Made by a program: the position numbers and the translations under genes. 64,000 nt of DNA from Sinomonas atrocyanea (GTDB lineage: Bacteria; Actinomycetota; Actinomycetes; Actinomycetales; Micrococcaceae), in assembly GCF_030811715.1 (NCBI RefSeq), contig NZ_JAUSRH010000013.1:1-64000 (forward strand). The letters are read 5' to 3'. Below, piece by piece: positions 52,040 through 60,452 of this stretch. The number at the start of each line of letters is the position of its first letter. The first letter of the stretch is position 1. Below the pieces are notes generated by a model. That model was given only the letters and a program-made list of their open reading frames with translations, did no database searches and was not told the DNA's origin.

Positions 52040-52074
52040 CCTGCCCCCGGGCCGGGGCTGGCGAGCGGCTGGGC

Positions 52075-52653
52075 TCACATGTGCAGGCGGATGATGAAGA
52101 GGAAGTAGCACCAGACGGGGACCGAGAGCAGTGACAGCGCGGCGATCGCGGTCCGCACCCGGGACCGTTCGCGCAGGGTCGCGGAGAGCAGCCAGAAGGC
52201 GAGCATCCCGAGGAGCCCTCCGAGGCAATTCAGGATCACGTCGTCGATGTCCGATGCCCCGACCGCGAACACGCCCTGAATGATCTCCGCCGCGACGCTG
52301 GGCGAGCCGACCGCGAGCAGGGTCAGCCACGGGCGCGCCCGGCGCCGGAGCCAGGATGCGTAGATGCCGAGCGGGGTGAAGATCAGGATGTTCCCGACGA
52401 CGTTGGCGAACGCCACTCTCCCCGTCCCGAGAGAGTGGCCGGACGCATAGCCGGCGATGCTGGCGAACGGGATGAGATTGATCGACCTCTCCGACCCTGG
52501 GGCACGGGAGAAGATCAGCAGCTTCAGCAGGAAGGCCGTGTAGAGGGCGAAGGCGGCGACAATGACCACGGTCTCCGCTTGCGCCCGTCTCGTGCCGGGT
52601 CGCCTGCTCGGCACATCACCCGTGACCGGGGCGGGTTTCGGTTGTACGCCCAT
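52075..52653 (-). CDS. VanZ-like membrane protein
   Basis: A 192-residue protein with five helices. The VanZ family pattern is clear: LIFSRAPGSERSINLIPFASI, VANVVGNILIFTPLGIYASWL and EIIQGVFAVGASDIDDVILNCLGGLLGMLAFW. VanZ domains occur in teicoplanin resistance and in many unrelated membrane proteins of unknown role. The ATG at 52653 gives the family-like start; longer frames are unrelated. It is convergent with the kinase gene. No vancomycin-resistance genes are adjacent, so resistance is not implied. Confidence 0.85.
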   Translation of the reverse strand: MGVQPKPAPVTGDVPSRRPGTRRAQAETVVIVAAFALYTAFLLKLLIFSRAPGSERSINLIPFASIAGYASGHSLGTGRVAFANVVGNILIFTPLGIYASWLRRRARPWLTLLAVGSPSVAAEIIQGVFAVGASDIDDVILNCLGGLLGMLAFWLLSATLRERSRVRTAIAALSLLSVPVWCYFLFIIRLHM

Positions 52654-52864
52654 CCCCAGGACGGTACGGACGGAACCTGTCGTGCGCCTGTGAGGCCGGG
52701 ATCCTCCGCCTAGGGCCGAAGTTCCCGCGAGGCCCGTCCCTTCGGGCTCTGCCGGCTCTCCGCCCGCCGGCCGGGCGAGGGGGCCGCTGTCCCGTATACA
52801 GGGCGCCTGCCGCGCTGACACACTGGGAGCGATCCTCGGCAACCACTCACCACGGAGGTTGGAC

Positions 52865-53329
52865 ATGGACGAGGACGCCGGCGCCCGCAGGGAACTGTCT
52901 GCCCGGATCGAGGAGCGGCGCGGAACGATCCGGGACTTCCTCCGACGCGCCCGTCCGCGGAGGACCCGCCTGACCAACATCAGCATCCTGGGCAGTTCCC
53001 TGGCCGCGGCCGTCACGGTCGGGCCTGCGGCCGGCGGAACCAGGTTCACCGAGGCGGTCAAGAACCTGTTCGCGCTTCCCGACGACTCGGTCGTCTGGCG
53101 CGTCCTCTGCCTGGCCGCGGTCCTGCTCTCGCTCGCCGCCGCCGTGGCCACCAACCTGGCAAACTCGGCGAACCTCGCCTCCCAGGTCAGCGCCGCCGAG
53201 GCCTGCCTCGGGGAGCTGGAGGGACTGCAACTGTCCCTGTCGCTGGGGAACGTGCCCCTCGAGGACGTGATCCAGGCCTACCGGCAGGCGATCGCCAAGG
53301 TCTCCTTCCTCGCCGACGTGCCCGCGTAG
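52865..53329 (+). CDS. Two-helix membrane protein, unknown
   Basis: A 154-residue protein with a basic N-terminal coiled region (ELSARIEERRGTIRDFLRRARPRRTRL), two membrane helices (about 40-58 and 80-101) and a C-terminal helical tail (ACLGELEGLQLSLSLGNVPLEDVIQAYRQAIAKV). No family recognised; the layout is loosely like the SLATT effector group, but no nucleotide cyclase is nearby, so I do not assign it. ATG 52865 sits six bases after GGAGG. It is convergent with the second glgX. Confidence 0.7.
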   Translation: MDEDAGARRELSARIEERRGTIRDFLRRARPRRTRLTNISILGSSLAAAVTVGPAAGGTRFTEAVKNLFALPDDSVVWRVLCLAAVLLSLAAAVATNLANSANLASQVSAAEACLGELEGLQLSLSLGNVPLEDVIQAYRQAIAKVSFLADVPA

Positions 53330-53348
53330 CTGGCCTCCACGCCCCGCC

Positions 53349-55496
53349 TCAGTCCTCCGCGTCAGCCCGCTCCGGCTCCGCCTCGAGCACTACGGCGCTG
53401 CGGGCGGGGACGGTGTAGACCTCGTTGGCCGCGGCGGTCTCCCCCACGAGGTGGTCGGCGCACGTGGTGAGCACGGTGGTCCACTTCGGCGGGAAGAGGC
53501 CGCCGGGGATGTGGTAGTCCACGTCGTTGTCCGCGGCGTTGAGGATCACGAGGAAGTCGGAGTCGCCGGGGGCGCCGTGCCGGCCCACGGCAGGGACGGC
53601 GTTGCCATTGAGGAAGAACGCGAGCGACTTGGCCCAGTCCTCGTCCCAGTCGTCCTGGCCCATGGAGCTCCCGTCGGCGTCGATCCAGGCGATGTCCGGC
53701 AGCGGATCGCCCTCGGCCGGGTCCACGGGGCAGCCGTCGAAGAAGTAGCGGCGGCGGAACACGGGGTGGTCGGCGCGCAGGCGCAGCAGGCGCTTGGTGA
53801 AGTCAGCCAGCTCGGTGTCGGCGTGCTCCCAGTCGATCCACGTGGTCGCGTTGTCCTGGCAGTAGGCGTTGTTGTTCCCACCCTGGGTGCGGCCCAGCTC
53901 GTCGCCGTGGGAGAGCATGGGCACGCCCTGGGAGAGGACGAGGGTGAGCAGCATGTTGCGCTGCTGGCGCGCGCGCAGCTCGAGCACGCCCGGGTCGTCG
54001 GTGGGCCCCTCGACGCCGCAGTTCCACGAACGGTTGTCGTCGGCGCCGTCCCGGCCGCCCTCGCCGTTGGCCTCGTTGTGCTTGCCGTCGTAGGAGACCA
54101 GGTCGCGCAGGGTGAAGCCGTCGTGGGCGGTGACGAAGTTGATCGAGGCGCTGGGCCGGCGCCCCTGCTCCTCGTAGAGGTCCGCGGAGCCGGCCACGCG
54201 CATGGACAGCTCGCGCAGCTTCCCGGGCTCGCCGCGCCAGAAGTCGCGCACGCAGTCGCGGAACTTGCCGTTCCACTCGGTCCACTGCGGCGGGAAGTTG
54301 CCCACCTGGTACCCGCCGGGGCCCACGTCCCACGGCTCGGCGATGAGCTTGGTGCGGGACAGGACCGGGTCCGCGGCCATGAGCTCGAAGAACGGCGAGA
54401 CCATGTCCACGTCCCCCTCCTCGCGGGCCAGCGTGGCGGCGAGGTCGAACCTGAACCCGTCCACGTGCATCTCGCTGACCCAGTACCGCAGCGAGTCCAG
54501 GACCAGCTGGAGGGTGAGCGAGTGGCCCACGTTGAGGGAGTTGCCGGTGCCGGTGTAGTCCATGTAGTAGAACTCGTTGCCGGGCACGAGGTGGTAGTAG
54601 GCGGCGTTGTCGATCCCGCGGTAGCCCAGCTGGGGGCCCAGGTGGTTGCCCTCGGCCGTGTGGTTGTAGACCACGTCGAGGATCACCTCGATCCCGGCGC
54701 GGTGGTAGGCCTTGACGAGCTCCTTGAACTCGTAGATCTGCTGCCCGTGGTCCCCGGAGGAGGAGTAGAAGGAGTGCGGGGCGAAGAAGCAGATGGTGTT
54801 GTAGCCCCAGTAGTTGGACAGGCCCTTGTCCAGCAGGGTGGAGTCGTTGACGAACTGGTGGATCGGCATGAGCTCCACCGCGGTCACGCCGAGCTCGGCG
54901 AGGTGGCGCACGACGGCGGGGTGGGCGGCTCCCGCGTACGTCCCCCGGAGCGCTTCGGGGACCTCGGGATGCAGCCGGGTGAGGCCCTTGAGGTGCGTCT
55001 CGTAGATGACCGTCTCGTTGTAGGGGTTGCGCGGGTGGGCGTCGCCCTCCCAGTCGTACTCGCCGTGGTCCACCACCACGGAGAGCATGCTGTGCCCGAG
55101 GGAGTCGGAGGTGTCCATGGTGGCGGGGTCGCCGAAGACGTAGGCGTGCATCTGCTGGCCCCACTCGTTGCGCCCGGAGACGGCGAGGGCGTGCGGGTCC
55201 AGGAGCAGCTTGGAGGGGTTGAACCGCAGCCCGCGTTCCGGCTCCCAGGGACCGTGGACGCGGTAGCCGTAGTGCTGCCCGGCGGCGCAGGAGGGCACGG
55301 TGCCCTCCCAGCGCACGGCCTGCCCGGAGGCGGTGGGGCCCACCTTGGCGAGGTCGAAGCAGCGCTGCTCCCACGTCTCGTGGTCCACGAGGCAGACCTC
55401 CACCCGCTCGGCCTCCGGGGCGGTGGCGAGGGCGAAGTCGGTGCCGGCGGCGGTGGGCCGGGCGCCCCAGTAGGCGTCCTGGGTGTTTGGCTCCAT
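53349..55496 (-). CDS. glgX: Glycogen debranching enzyme GlgX/TreX (copy 2)
   Basis: A 715-residue GH13 debranching enzyme, paralogue of 9568-11778. It shows VIYETHLKGLTRLHPEVPEALR, VVYNHTAEGNHLGPQLGYRG, nucleophile DGFRFDLAATLARE, acid/base LIAEPWDVGPGGYQVGNF and FVTAHDGFTLRDLVSYD; all catalytic residues are kept. It starts MEPNTQDAYWGARPTAAGTDFA at ATG 55496; a GTG-type start further upstream is possible. Unlike copy 1 it is not next to treY or treZ, so it may serve general glycogen turnover while copy 1 serves trehalose. The N-terminal domain differs clearly between copies, so it is an old duplication. Confidence 0.93.
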   Translation of the reverse strand: MEPNTQDAYWGARPTAAGTDFALATAPEAERVEVCLVDHETWEQRCFDLAKVGPTASGQAVRWEGTVPSCAAGQHYGYRVHGPWEPERGLRFNPSKLLLDPHALAVSGRNEWGQQMHAYVFGDPATMDTSDSLGHSMLSVVVDHGEYDWEGDAHPRNPYNETVIYETHLKGLTRLHPEVPEALRGTYAGAAHPAVVRHLAELGVTAVELMPIHQFVNDSTLLDKGLSNYWGYNTICFFAPHSFYSSSGDHGQQIYEFKELVKAYHRAGIEVILDVVYNHTAEGNHLGPQLGYRGIDNAAYYHLVPGNEFYYMDYTGTGNSLNVGHSLTLQLVLDSLRYWVSEMHVDGFRFDLAATLAREEGDVDMVSPFFELMAADPVLSRTKLIAEPWDVGPGGYQVGNFPPQWTEWNGKFRDCVRDFWRGEPGKLRELSMRVAGSADLYEEQGRRPSASINFVTAHDGFTLRDLVSYDGKHNEANGEGGRDGADDNRSWNCGVEGPTDDPGVLELRARQQRNMLLTLVLSQGVPMLSHGDELGRTQGGNNNAYCQDNATTWIDWEHADTELADFTKRLLRLRADHPVFRRRYFFDGCPVDPAEGDPLPDIAWIDADGSSMGQDDWDEDWAKSLAFFLNGNAVPAVGRHGAPGDSDFLVILNAADNDVDYHIPGGLFPPKWTTVLTTCADHLVGETAAANEVYTVPARSAVVLEAEPERADAED

Positions 55497-55616
55497 TCGC
55501 TGAGGGTAGCCGAGAAACGGCACACGCGGACGAATGACCCGCCCTCCACGGCCCGCCCCCGGCACCCGGCTACAGTGGGAGCCCTGTGGGCCGTCCGTCT
55601 GGGAGGAGGCGCACGC

Positions 55617-56312
55617 ATGGACCTGGCCTTCGACGAGGTCGACACACCGCCCGCGCGGCGCACCTGGCTCTGGCTGGGCGTTGCATGCGTCGGCGCGCTC
55701 CTGCTGGTGCTGTTCCTGCTGGCGCCCGCCGCCGCCGCGGTGGCCGGGCTCATCCTGCTCTCGGCGATACCGCTCGCGGTGCTCGCCGGGACCAAGCGCA
55801 CGACGGCGCCGCTCGCCGCCGCGGGCGCCGTGGCCCTCGTGGCACTCGGCGGCTCCGCCGTGTCCCTGGCGGTCGAATCGCGCGGCGCCGCCCGCACGCC
55901 CGACACCGTCACCGCCCACACGGGTCCCGCATCCCCGCCGGCAGACCGGCCAGCCGTCGGCACCCGCCCCCGCCCGCACGCCGCCACTCCCCCGCCCCGG
56001 CAGGCCCGGAACACGCCCCGCGCTCCCCAGCACGAGCCGCTCGTCCCCCTCGTGCCCCCGGCCCGGCCGCCGGCACCGGCGGCCCCCGTCCCCGCCGCTC
56101 CTCCCCCGCCGGCAGCGACCGCCCCGGCTGCGCCCGCCGCACCGGCGGCCCCGGCACCCGCGCCGTCCGCGCCGACCGCCCCGGCGACGCCGAGGATCGT
56201 GGACGTCTCCGTGAATGTGGCGTGGGGCCGCCTGTCCGCTGACGCCCGCGCGCGGCTGTGCGCCGCGGCCCTCGGGCAGGGCATCTCCGTCCCCGCCGGT
56301 CAGTGCCGCTGA
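55617..56312 (+). CDS. Membrane protein with long Pro/Ala linker, unknown
   Basis: A 231-residue protein. Two to three membrane helices near the N-terminus (about 15-80, LWLGVACVGALLLVLFLLAP), then a 100-residue low-complexity Pro/Ala/Thr stretch (PAPAAPVPAAPPPPAATAP), and a short C-terminal domain (IVDVSVNVAWGRLSADARA to PAGQCR) with two cysteines. No family recognised; the linker suggests it spans the wall to present the C-terminal part outside. ATG 55617 follows GGGAGGAGG. It is divergent from glgX copy 2. Confidence 0.75.
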   Translation: MDLAFDEVDTPPARRTWLWLGVACVGALLLVLFLLAPAAAAVAGLILLSAIPLAVLAGTKRTTAPLAAAGAVALVALGGSAVSLAVESRGAARTPDTVTAHTGPASPPADRPAVGTRPRPHAATPPPRQARNTPRAPQHEPLVPLVPPARPPAPAAPVPAAPPPPAATAPAAPAAPAAPAPAPSAPTAPATPRIVDVSVNVAWGRLSADARARLCAAALGQGISVPAGQCR

Positions 56313-56414
56313 CTGGAAGCGTCACACTTCAGTCAGTCCGATATGCCCTGTGGGTGAAGGCCCGTCAAGGCCTAGCCTTGAGGCACGCGAACCACTCTGA
56401 CAGGAGGCGGGGCG

Positions 56415-56804
56415 ATGGGTTTCAGACTCCTTGCCCTCGGCGACAAGGTGACGTTCCACGACACGGGGCGCCAACCGTTCAACGTCCGCGCGGTCTCGCC
56501 GGACGGCAGCGTGGTGATCCTCTCCCGGCCCGTGGGGCGCGGCGACGCCGCCGAGTACACCATGATCGACTGGCACCACGAGCTGCGCGGCACCGACGGA
56601 ACCACTGGCGCCGGGATCCGGATCACCTCGCAGGCCCACCAGCGCCTGCACCGGTTCTTCACCGAGCGGGCGGCCCTGCGCGACGGCGACGTGCCGGCCA
56701 CCCAGTCCATCCTCGCCTTCGGCGATTGGACGCCGGTGCAGATCGCCACCGTGAACGGGCGGCCGTGGCCGGAACTGCACCAGGCCACCTCCGAGCACGG
56801 GTGA
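56415..56804 (+). CDS. Hypothetical protein, 129 residues
   Basis: A soluble protein starting MGFRLLALGDKVTFHDTGRQPFNVRAVSPDG, with a beta-rich N-terminal half and a helical end (AHQRLHRFFTERAAL). I do not recognise a family. The ribosome site AGGAGG lies about 9 bases upstream. It stands alone between the Pro/Ala-linker gene and the polysaccharide cluster. GC content is like the rest of the window, unlike the genes that follow. Confidence 0.7.
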   Translation: MGFRLLALGDKVTFHDTGRQPFNVRAVSPDGSVVILSRPVGRGDAAEYTMIDWHHELRGTDGTTGAGIRITSQAHQRLHRFFTERAALRDGDVPATQSILAFGDWTPVQIATVNGRPWPELHQATSEHG

Positions 56805-56946
56805 GGTGCGGAAGCGGCCTGGGGCGCTGCAACTAATTCCGCCCGTAGTCCCCTGTAGGGCAGCGGTATGCCGTGCACGGGCCACGCTAGCAGGAAACCA
56901 TCGGCCGTCGACGCGCCAGACGTCGCCGCAGTCTGAGAACGGGGAG

Positions 56947-58191
56947 TCAGCCAAAACGCGCTTCACTCAAACTGCCACGATTTCTGCGCGAGCCGATCGC
57001 GAAAAGCGCAGCAGCCATCCCCCATAGAGTTGCTGTATAGGCCGTGTGTGGCGAGAAAAGAGTGTCCCACGCGATTTGCAGTGCAAGATACACCACCATA
57101 CCGCCGAAGGGTCCCTTCCATCGGAACGCCGCAACCATTCCAGCCCCAATCAAAACAACGAGGAAGATTCCTGCCAGCAGCCCTCCCTCGACCCATAATT
57201 GAGCCAACATCGAATGAAGGGTTACCTCGTAGCCCGATCGGTGCCAGAGACGGTATATCGCTTCCGTGTTATCGACACCCACGGACTGAAGAAAATCACG
57301 TCCCTCTAGGACTAAACTCTCCGGCACGTTGGCCACGCTGCCCCAACCGGTAAGCGGTCGTGCCGATATAATGAAATACGACATAGCTGGCTCAGTCCGG
57401 CCCGCAAGCAAGACGGGACCGCCGTCGGATTGGCTGAGAGCCTTCTCCTGTACTGTTGCGCCGAAGATTCCAGACTCGATTAGGGCAGGCAATGCAAGAA
57501 CAGGAAGTAACACTAGAACCAAAGCGATTGAACTGCGAACTCGGGAACGACGCCCGCTTTGCCCAAAACCCTGATTATGTACAGCGATCAAGATCGCTCC
57601 AGCAACTGCACACACCAAACCATGGGAGCGAAAGTTCAAAAATATCGATACTATCCCAATTACGAATAGCAGCACCCCCGAGACAAGAGATCGCCGCTCG
57701 CTTGAATTCGCGACAAATAGGACAAGGATCGTCACAGGCACAGCGATCGCATATTTCCAGAGGTTCCCAAAGGAACCCGCGGCATCGCCGACCGGCGCCA
57801 TAGCACTATGCAGGACCCAGGCAAGAGCATGTCCAGCGATGATGAATGCTACGGCGTCTAGAGAGCCCTCGGCAACGATTAAATACGCGATCAGTCCGAC
57901 GACATTAGCAGCCAGAATAACACCGGCCCTCTGGAACGGACTCTCCCCATCAGCGTAGGTAAAAAAAACGTACGCTAAACCTGACACCACTCCGCTTAGA
58001 AAAAGCCATTTAGCACCGCGGAGGCTGCCCTTTCGCCGCCAACGACCGACCCCGAAAAAAATCGCTAGGAAGAGGGGCAACCCAACGACATCGGGCACCA
58101 TCGGTATTGGGATTGCGGAAGACGCCCCGAGAGCAAAGAAGAGAACCATCCGGTTCGTCTTCGGACCAGAGTCAGTCGCTACACTTAGCAA
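56947..58191 (-). CDS. O-antigen ligase/polymerase (Wzy/WaaL-type) membrane protein
   Basis: About 414 residues, 10-12 membrane helices, with the Wzy_C-type large external loop near FIISARPLTGWGSVAN and GRTEPAM and the late helices DTLFSPHTAYTATLWGMAA. Such proteins polymerise or ligate polysaccharide repeat units at the membrane. I placed the start at TTG 58191 because GAGGG lies six bases upstream; ATG 58149 and TTG 58227 are alternatives. Base composition is visibly AT-richer than most of the window. It is followed by a GT2 gene on the same strand 68 bases upstream. Confidence 0.8.
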   Translation of the reverse strand: MLSVATDSGPKTNRMVLFFALGASSAIPIPMVPDVVGLPLFLAIFFGVGRWRRKGSLRGAKWLFLSGVVSGLAYVFFTYADGESPFQRAGVILAANVVGLIAYLIVAEGSLDAVAFIIAGHALAWVLHSAMAPVGDAAGSFGNLWKYAIAVPVTILVLFVANSSERRSLVSGVLLFVIGIVSIFLNFRSHGLVCAVAGAILIAVHNQGFGQSGRRSRVRSSIALVLVLLPVLALPALIESGIFGATVQEKALSQSDGGPVLLAGRTEPAMSYFIISARPLTGWGSVANVPESLVLEGRDFLQSVGVDNTEAIYRLWHRSGYEVTLHSMLAQLWVEGGLLAGIFLVVLIGAGMVAAFRWKGPFGGMVVYLALQIAWDTLFSPHTAYTATLWGMAAALFAIGSRRNRGSLSEARFG

Positions 58192-58259
58192 TTCGCACCC
58201 TCGCACACGTATCAGAGTGCGACTCAAATCGTCGCACGCTCATGACCGGGGACAAAATG

Positions 58260-59096
58260 TCAACCGGCAGAGTTTTCATAGTACCTAGAACCACACCTCA
58301 TCGGGGCGGGGGGATCAGGAAGCCTGGGATGGACACTCAGCAAAACCCGATCAGCAATGCGAGCAGCAAAACTCACCATAACATCGAAAAAGAAAGGCAT
58401 TTTTGGACGATATCGAGCACTAACTAGAGCTCGCTCATCGTTGCCGCCCTTTCGCGACGAAATGCTGCCGTCATGAACCCGGAAAGCGGCGACCTCAATC
58501 GGGACGTATGCGACCGGACCTTGGATCGACAGTCGAATGAACAGGTCCTGATCCATCGCATTCTTCAATGAACCATCAAGACCACCAACCGCCTCGAAAG
58601 CACGCCGACGCATCAAAGAGCCCGGCTGTCCCATGAAGTTACGACCGATGCGCGAGTACCAGCACGCCCAAGAGCCGCTTCTGACTACCCACTTGCTACA
58701 TCCATCCCCCGTGATGTAACGCACCCGTCCCAGTGCCAGAGTTGTTTCAGGCTTCGCATCCATCATTTCGGCCATTTGCGCCAGCGAGCCAGGCGCTAAG
58801 ATATCGTCGTCACCCAGCCAAGCGAAATATTCCACGCCGCTTGGAAGGACGTCGTATCCGTCCATTCCGAAGCCCCGGTTCAGCGCATCGGAAAGCCCGG
58901 TTCCGGGATCGTCTACTATACGGACCCCCCATTCCTGCGCTCGTCGTGAAAGCGCTTCATTCCGAGGAGCCACTAGAAGAAGGTCTACTGGGACATCCTG
59001 CGAGAGTACGGACTCCACACACTGACTCAGCCAAGCGAGATTCTTGCCTAGAGTGGGGATCACGAATCGAATACGCACAAGGTCACTGCCGACCAT
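58260..59096 (-). CDS. Glycosyltransferase family 2
   Basis: A 278-residue cytoplasmic GT2 enzyme starting MVGSDLVRIRFVIPTLGKNL, with the nucleotide-sugar motifs VDDPGTGLSDALNRGF, YFAWLGDDDILAPGSL (metal D-x-D as DDD) and MDQDLFIRLSIQGP. It likely adds a sugar to a lipid-linked repeat unit. ATG 59096 follows GGGGG; the longer frame upstream is not homologous. Downstream lies the Wzy-like gene on the same strand. AT-rich sequence suggests acquisition with the rest of the cluster. Confidence 0.85.
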   Translation of the reverse strand: MVGSDLVRIRFVIPTLGKNLAWLSQCVESVLSQDVPVDLLLVAPRNEALSRRAQEWGVRIVDDPGTGLSDALNRGFGMDGYDVLPSGVEYFAWLGDDDILAPGSLAQMAEMMDAKPETTLALGRVRYITGDGCSKWVVRSGSWACWYSRIGRNFMGQPGSLMRRRAFEAVGGLDGSLKNAMDQDLFIRLSIQGPVAYVPIEVAAFRVHDGSISSRKGGNDERALVSARYRPKMPFFFDVMVSFAARIADRVLLSVHPRLPDPPAPMRCGSRYYENSAG

Positions 59097-59331
59097 AATG
59101 AGCCCCCAAGAAAAAAATCTTTGAATAGCACAAAGCTCCCCCTTGCTAAACTGTGAAATCCACCAATTGACCCGAATTGGCTCACATCGAACCGTCAGAA
59201 GCGGGTCTACGAACGCCAGCCACGTGAGTTCGCAGACAGCATCTGCTTGGCGGCACCGGACCCGCATGCCCACATCGCATGATACATTATCCGACGTAAT
59301 ATTCAAACGCGACCCTTGGGAGCTATACCGG

Positions 59332-60450
59332 ATGAGAAGCCACGATCGGGCGGTTGCTATTTGGAAAAATGGCTGGCTTCCTCGCTCGGAGACGTTTATA
59401 CGCAATCAGATCAGGGCAGTTCCAGGTTGGAGCCCGCTCAAGATTGGGTTCAACAGCCTCGCTGCTGGCCTAGAGAGGGCCGACTTCGCACCCTATCCGA
59501 GTAATTTTCTCGGAAAAGTTGCGCGGATTTCGTTCGGCACCGCACCTTTCATGGACACTTACGTCGAGATGATTCGTTCCTTCCGGTGTGAGCTAATCCA
59601 TGCTCACTTCGGAAGCGGAGGCGTCAACAGTCTGCCTCTAGCCCGCCGAACCGGACTCCCTCTCATCACGACTTTCCACGGTGCTGACACTAGAATCTAT
59701 GGCTCGAGCGTACCCGGTCTCGAACGCCGCTATCAGATGGGTCTAAGGTCGCTCTTCAAAGAAGGAAAACTGCTTCTTGCTGCTTCTCGCTACCTCGCAG
59801 ATCAGCTGGTGCAGGGGGGAGCCCCTCTGGGCAAGACTGAGGTCCTCTACACAGGGGTGCCACCCGTGGACAAAGCGAGTGCCCAAAGTCGGGAGGGCAT
59901 CATATTCGTCGGCCGTCTCATAAAAATTAAGGGGGTGCACCACCTCCTCAGAGCCGCAGCAGAGCTTCCTCCCCATCTACGGAGCACTCCAATCACAATC
60001 GTGGGTGATGGCCCTGAACGCGCTCCCCTTGAGTCTCTGGCGAGAGATCTAGGACTACATGCTCGTTTCGCCGGGTTGCGCAGCTCTTCCGAAATCCCAA
60101 CACTTTTAGCACGTCACCGCCTGTTCTGCGGACCTTCCATCCCGAGCTCGGCCGGCACCCGCGAAGGGTTTGGAACAGTATTTCTTGAGGCGGCACTGCA
60201 AGAGTTACCAGTTGTCGCGTACGCCTCGGGTGGCGTCCAGGAGGCCGTGGCACACGGTGAAACCGGACTCCTAGTTCCCGAAGGCGACATCAAGCAATTA
60301 AGTCATGCCCTTCAGACCGTCTTAACCGAGGATCTGCTGGCGCATTCAATGGGCACCAACGGTCGGAGGCGCGTACTTGAGGACTTCAACATGGAGCGCC
60401 AAGCCGCACATCTCGGCCGAATCTATGAAAGCATAGCGGACCACACCTGA
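59332..60450 (+). CDS. Glycosyltransferase family 4
   Basis: A 372-residue GT-B enzyme: LIHAHFGSGGVNSLPLARRTGLPLITTFHGADTRIYG in the acceptor half; LLAASRYLADQLV, IIFVGRLIKIKGVHHLLRAA, IVGDGPERAPL and the C-terminal SSAGTREGFGTVFLEAALQELPVVAYASGG with E-x7-E in the donor half. It transfers a sugar from an NDP- or GDP-sugar. ATG 59332 has GGGAG upstream. Orientation is opposite to its neighbours. Substrates unknown. Confidence 0.9.
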   Translation: MRSHDRAVAIWKNGWLPRSETFIRNQIRAVPGWSPLKIGFNSLAAGLERADFAPYPSNFLGKVARISFGTAPFMDTYVEMIRSFRCELIHAHFGSGGVNSLPLARRTGLPLITTFHGADTRIYGSSVPGLERRYQMGLRSLFKEGKLLLAASRYLADQLVQGGAPLGKTEVLYTGVPPVDKASAQSREGIIFVGRLIKIKGVHHLLRAAAELPPHLRSTPITIVGDGPERAPLESLARDLGLHARFAGLRSSSEIPTLLARHRLFCGPSIPSSAGTREGFGTVFLEAALQELPVVAYASGGVQEAVAHGETGLLVPEGDIKQLSHALQTVLTEDLLAHSMGTNGRRRVLEDFNMERQAAHLGRIYESIADHT

Positions 60451-60452
60451 AT

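Noticed and set aside
52040-52074. Terminator between the kinase and VanZ genes
   Set aside because: The CCCCGG/CCGGGG arms are almost adjacent, leaving no workable loop.
52075-52653. VanZ gene as a vancomycin-resistance determinant
   Set aside because: No vanHAX or other resistance genes nearby; VanZ domains occur widely in unrelated membrane proteins.
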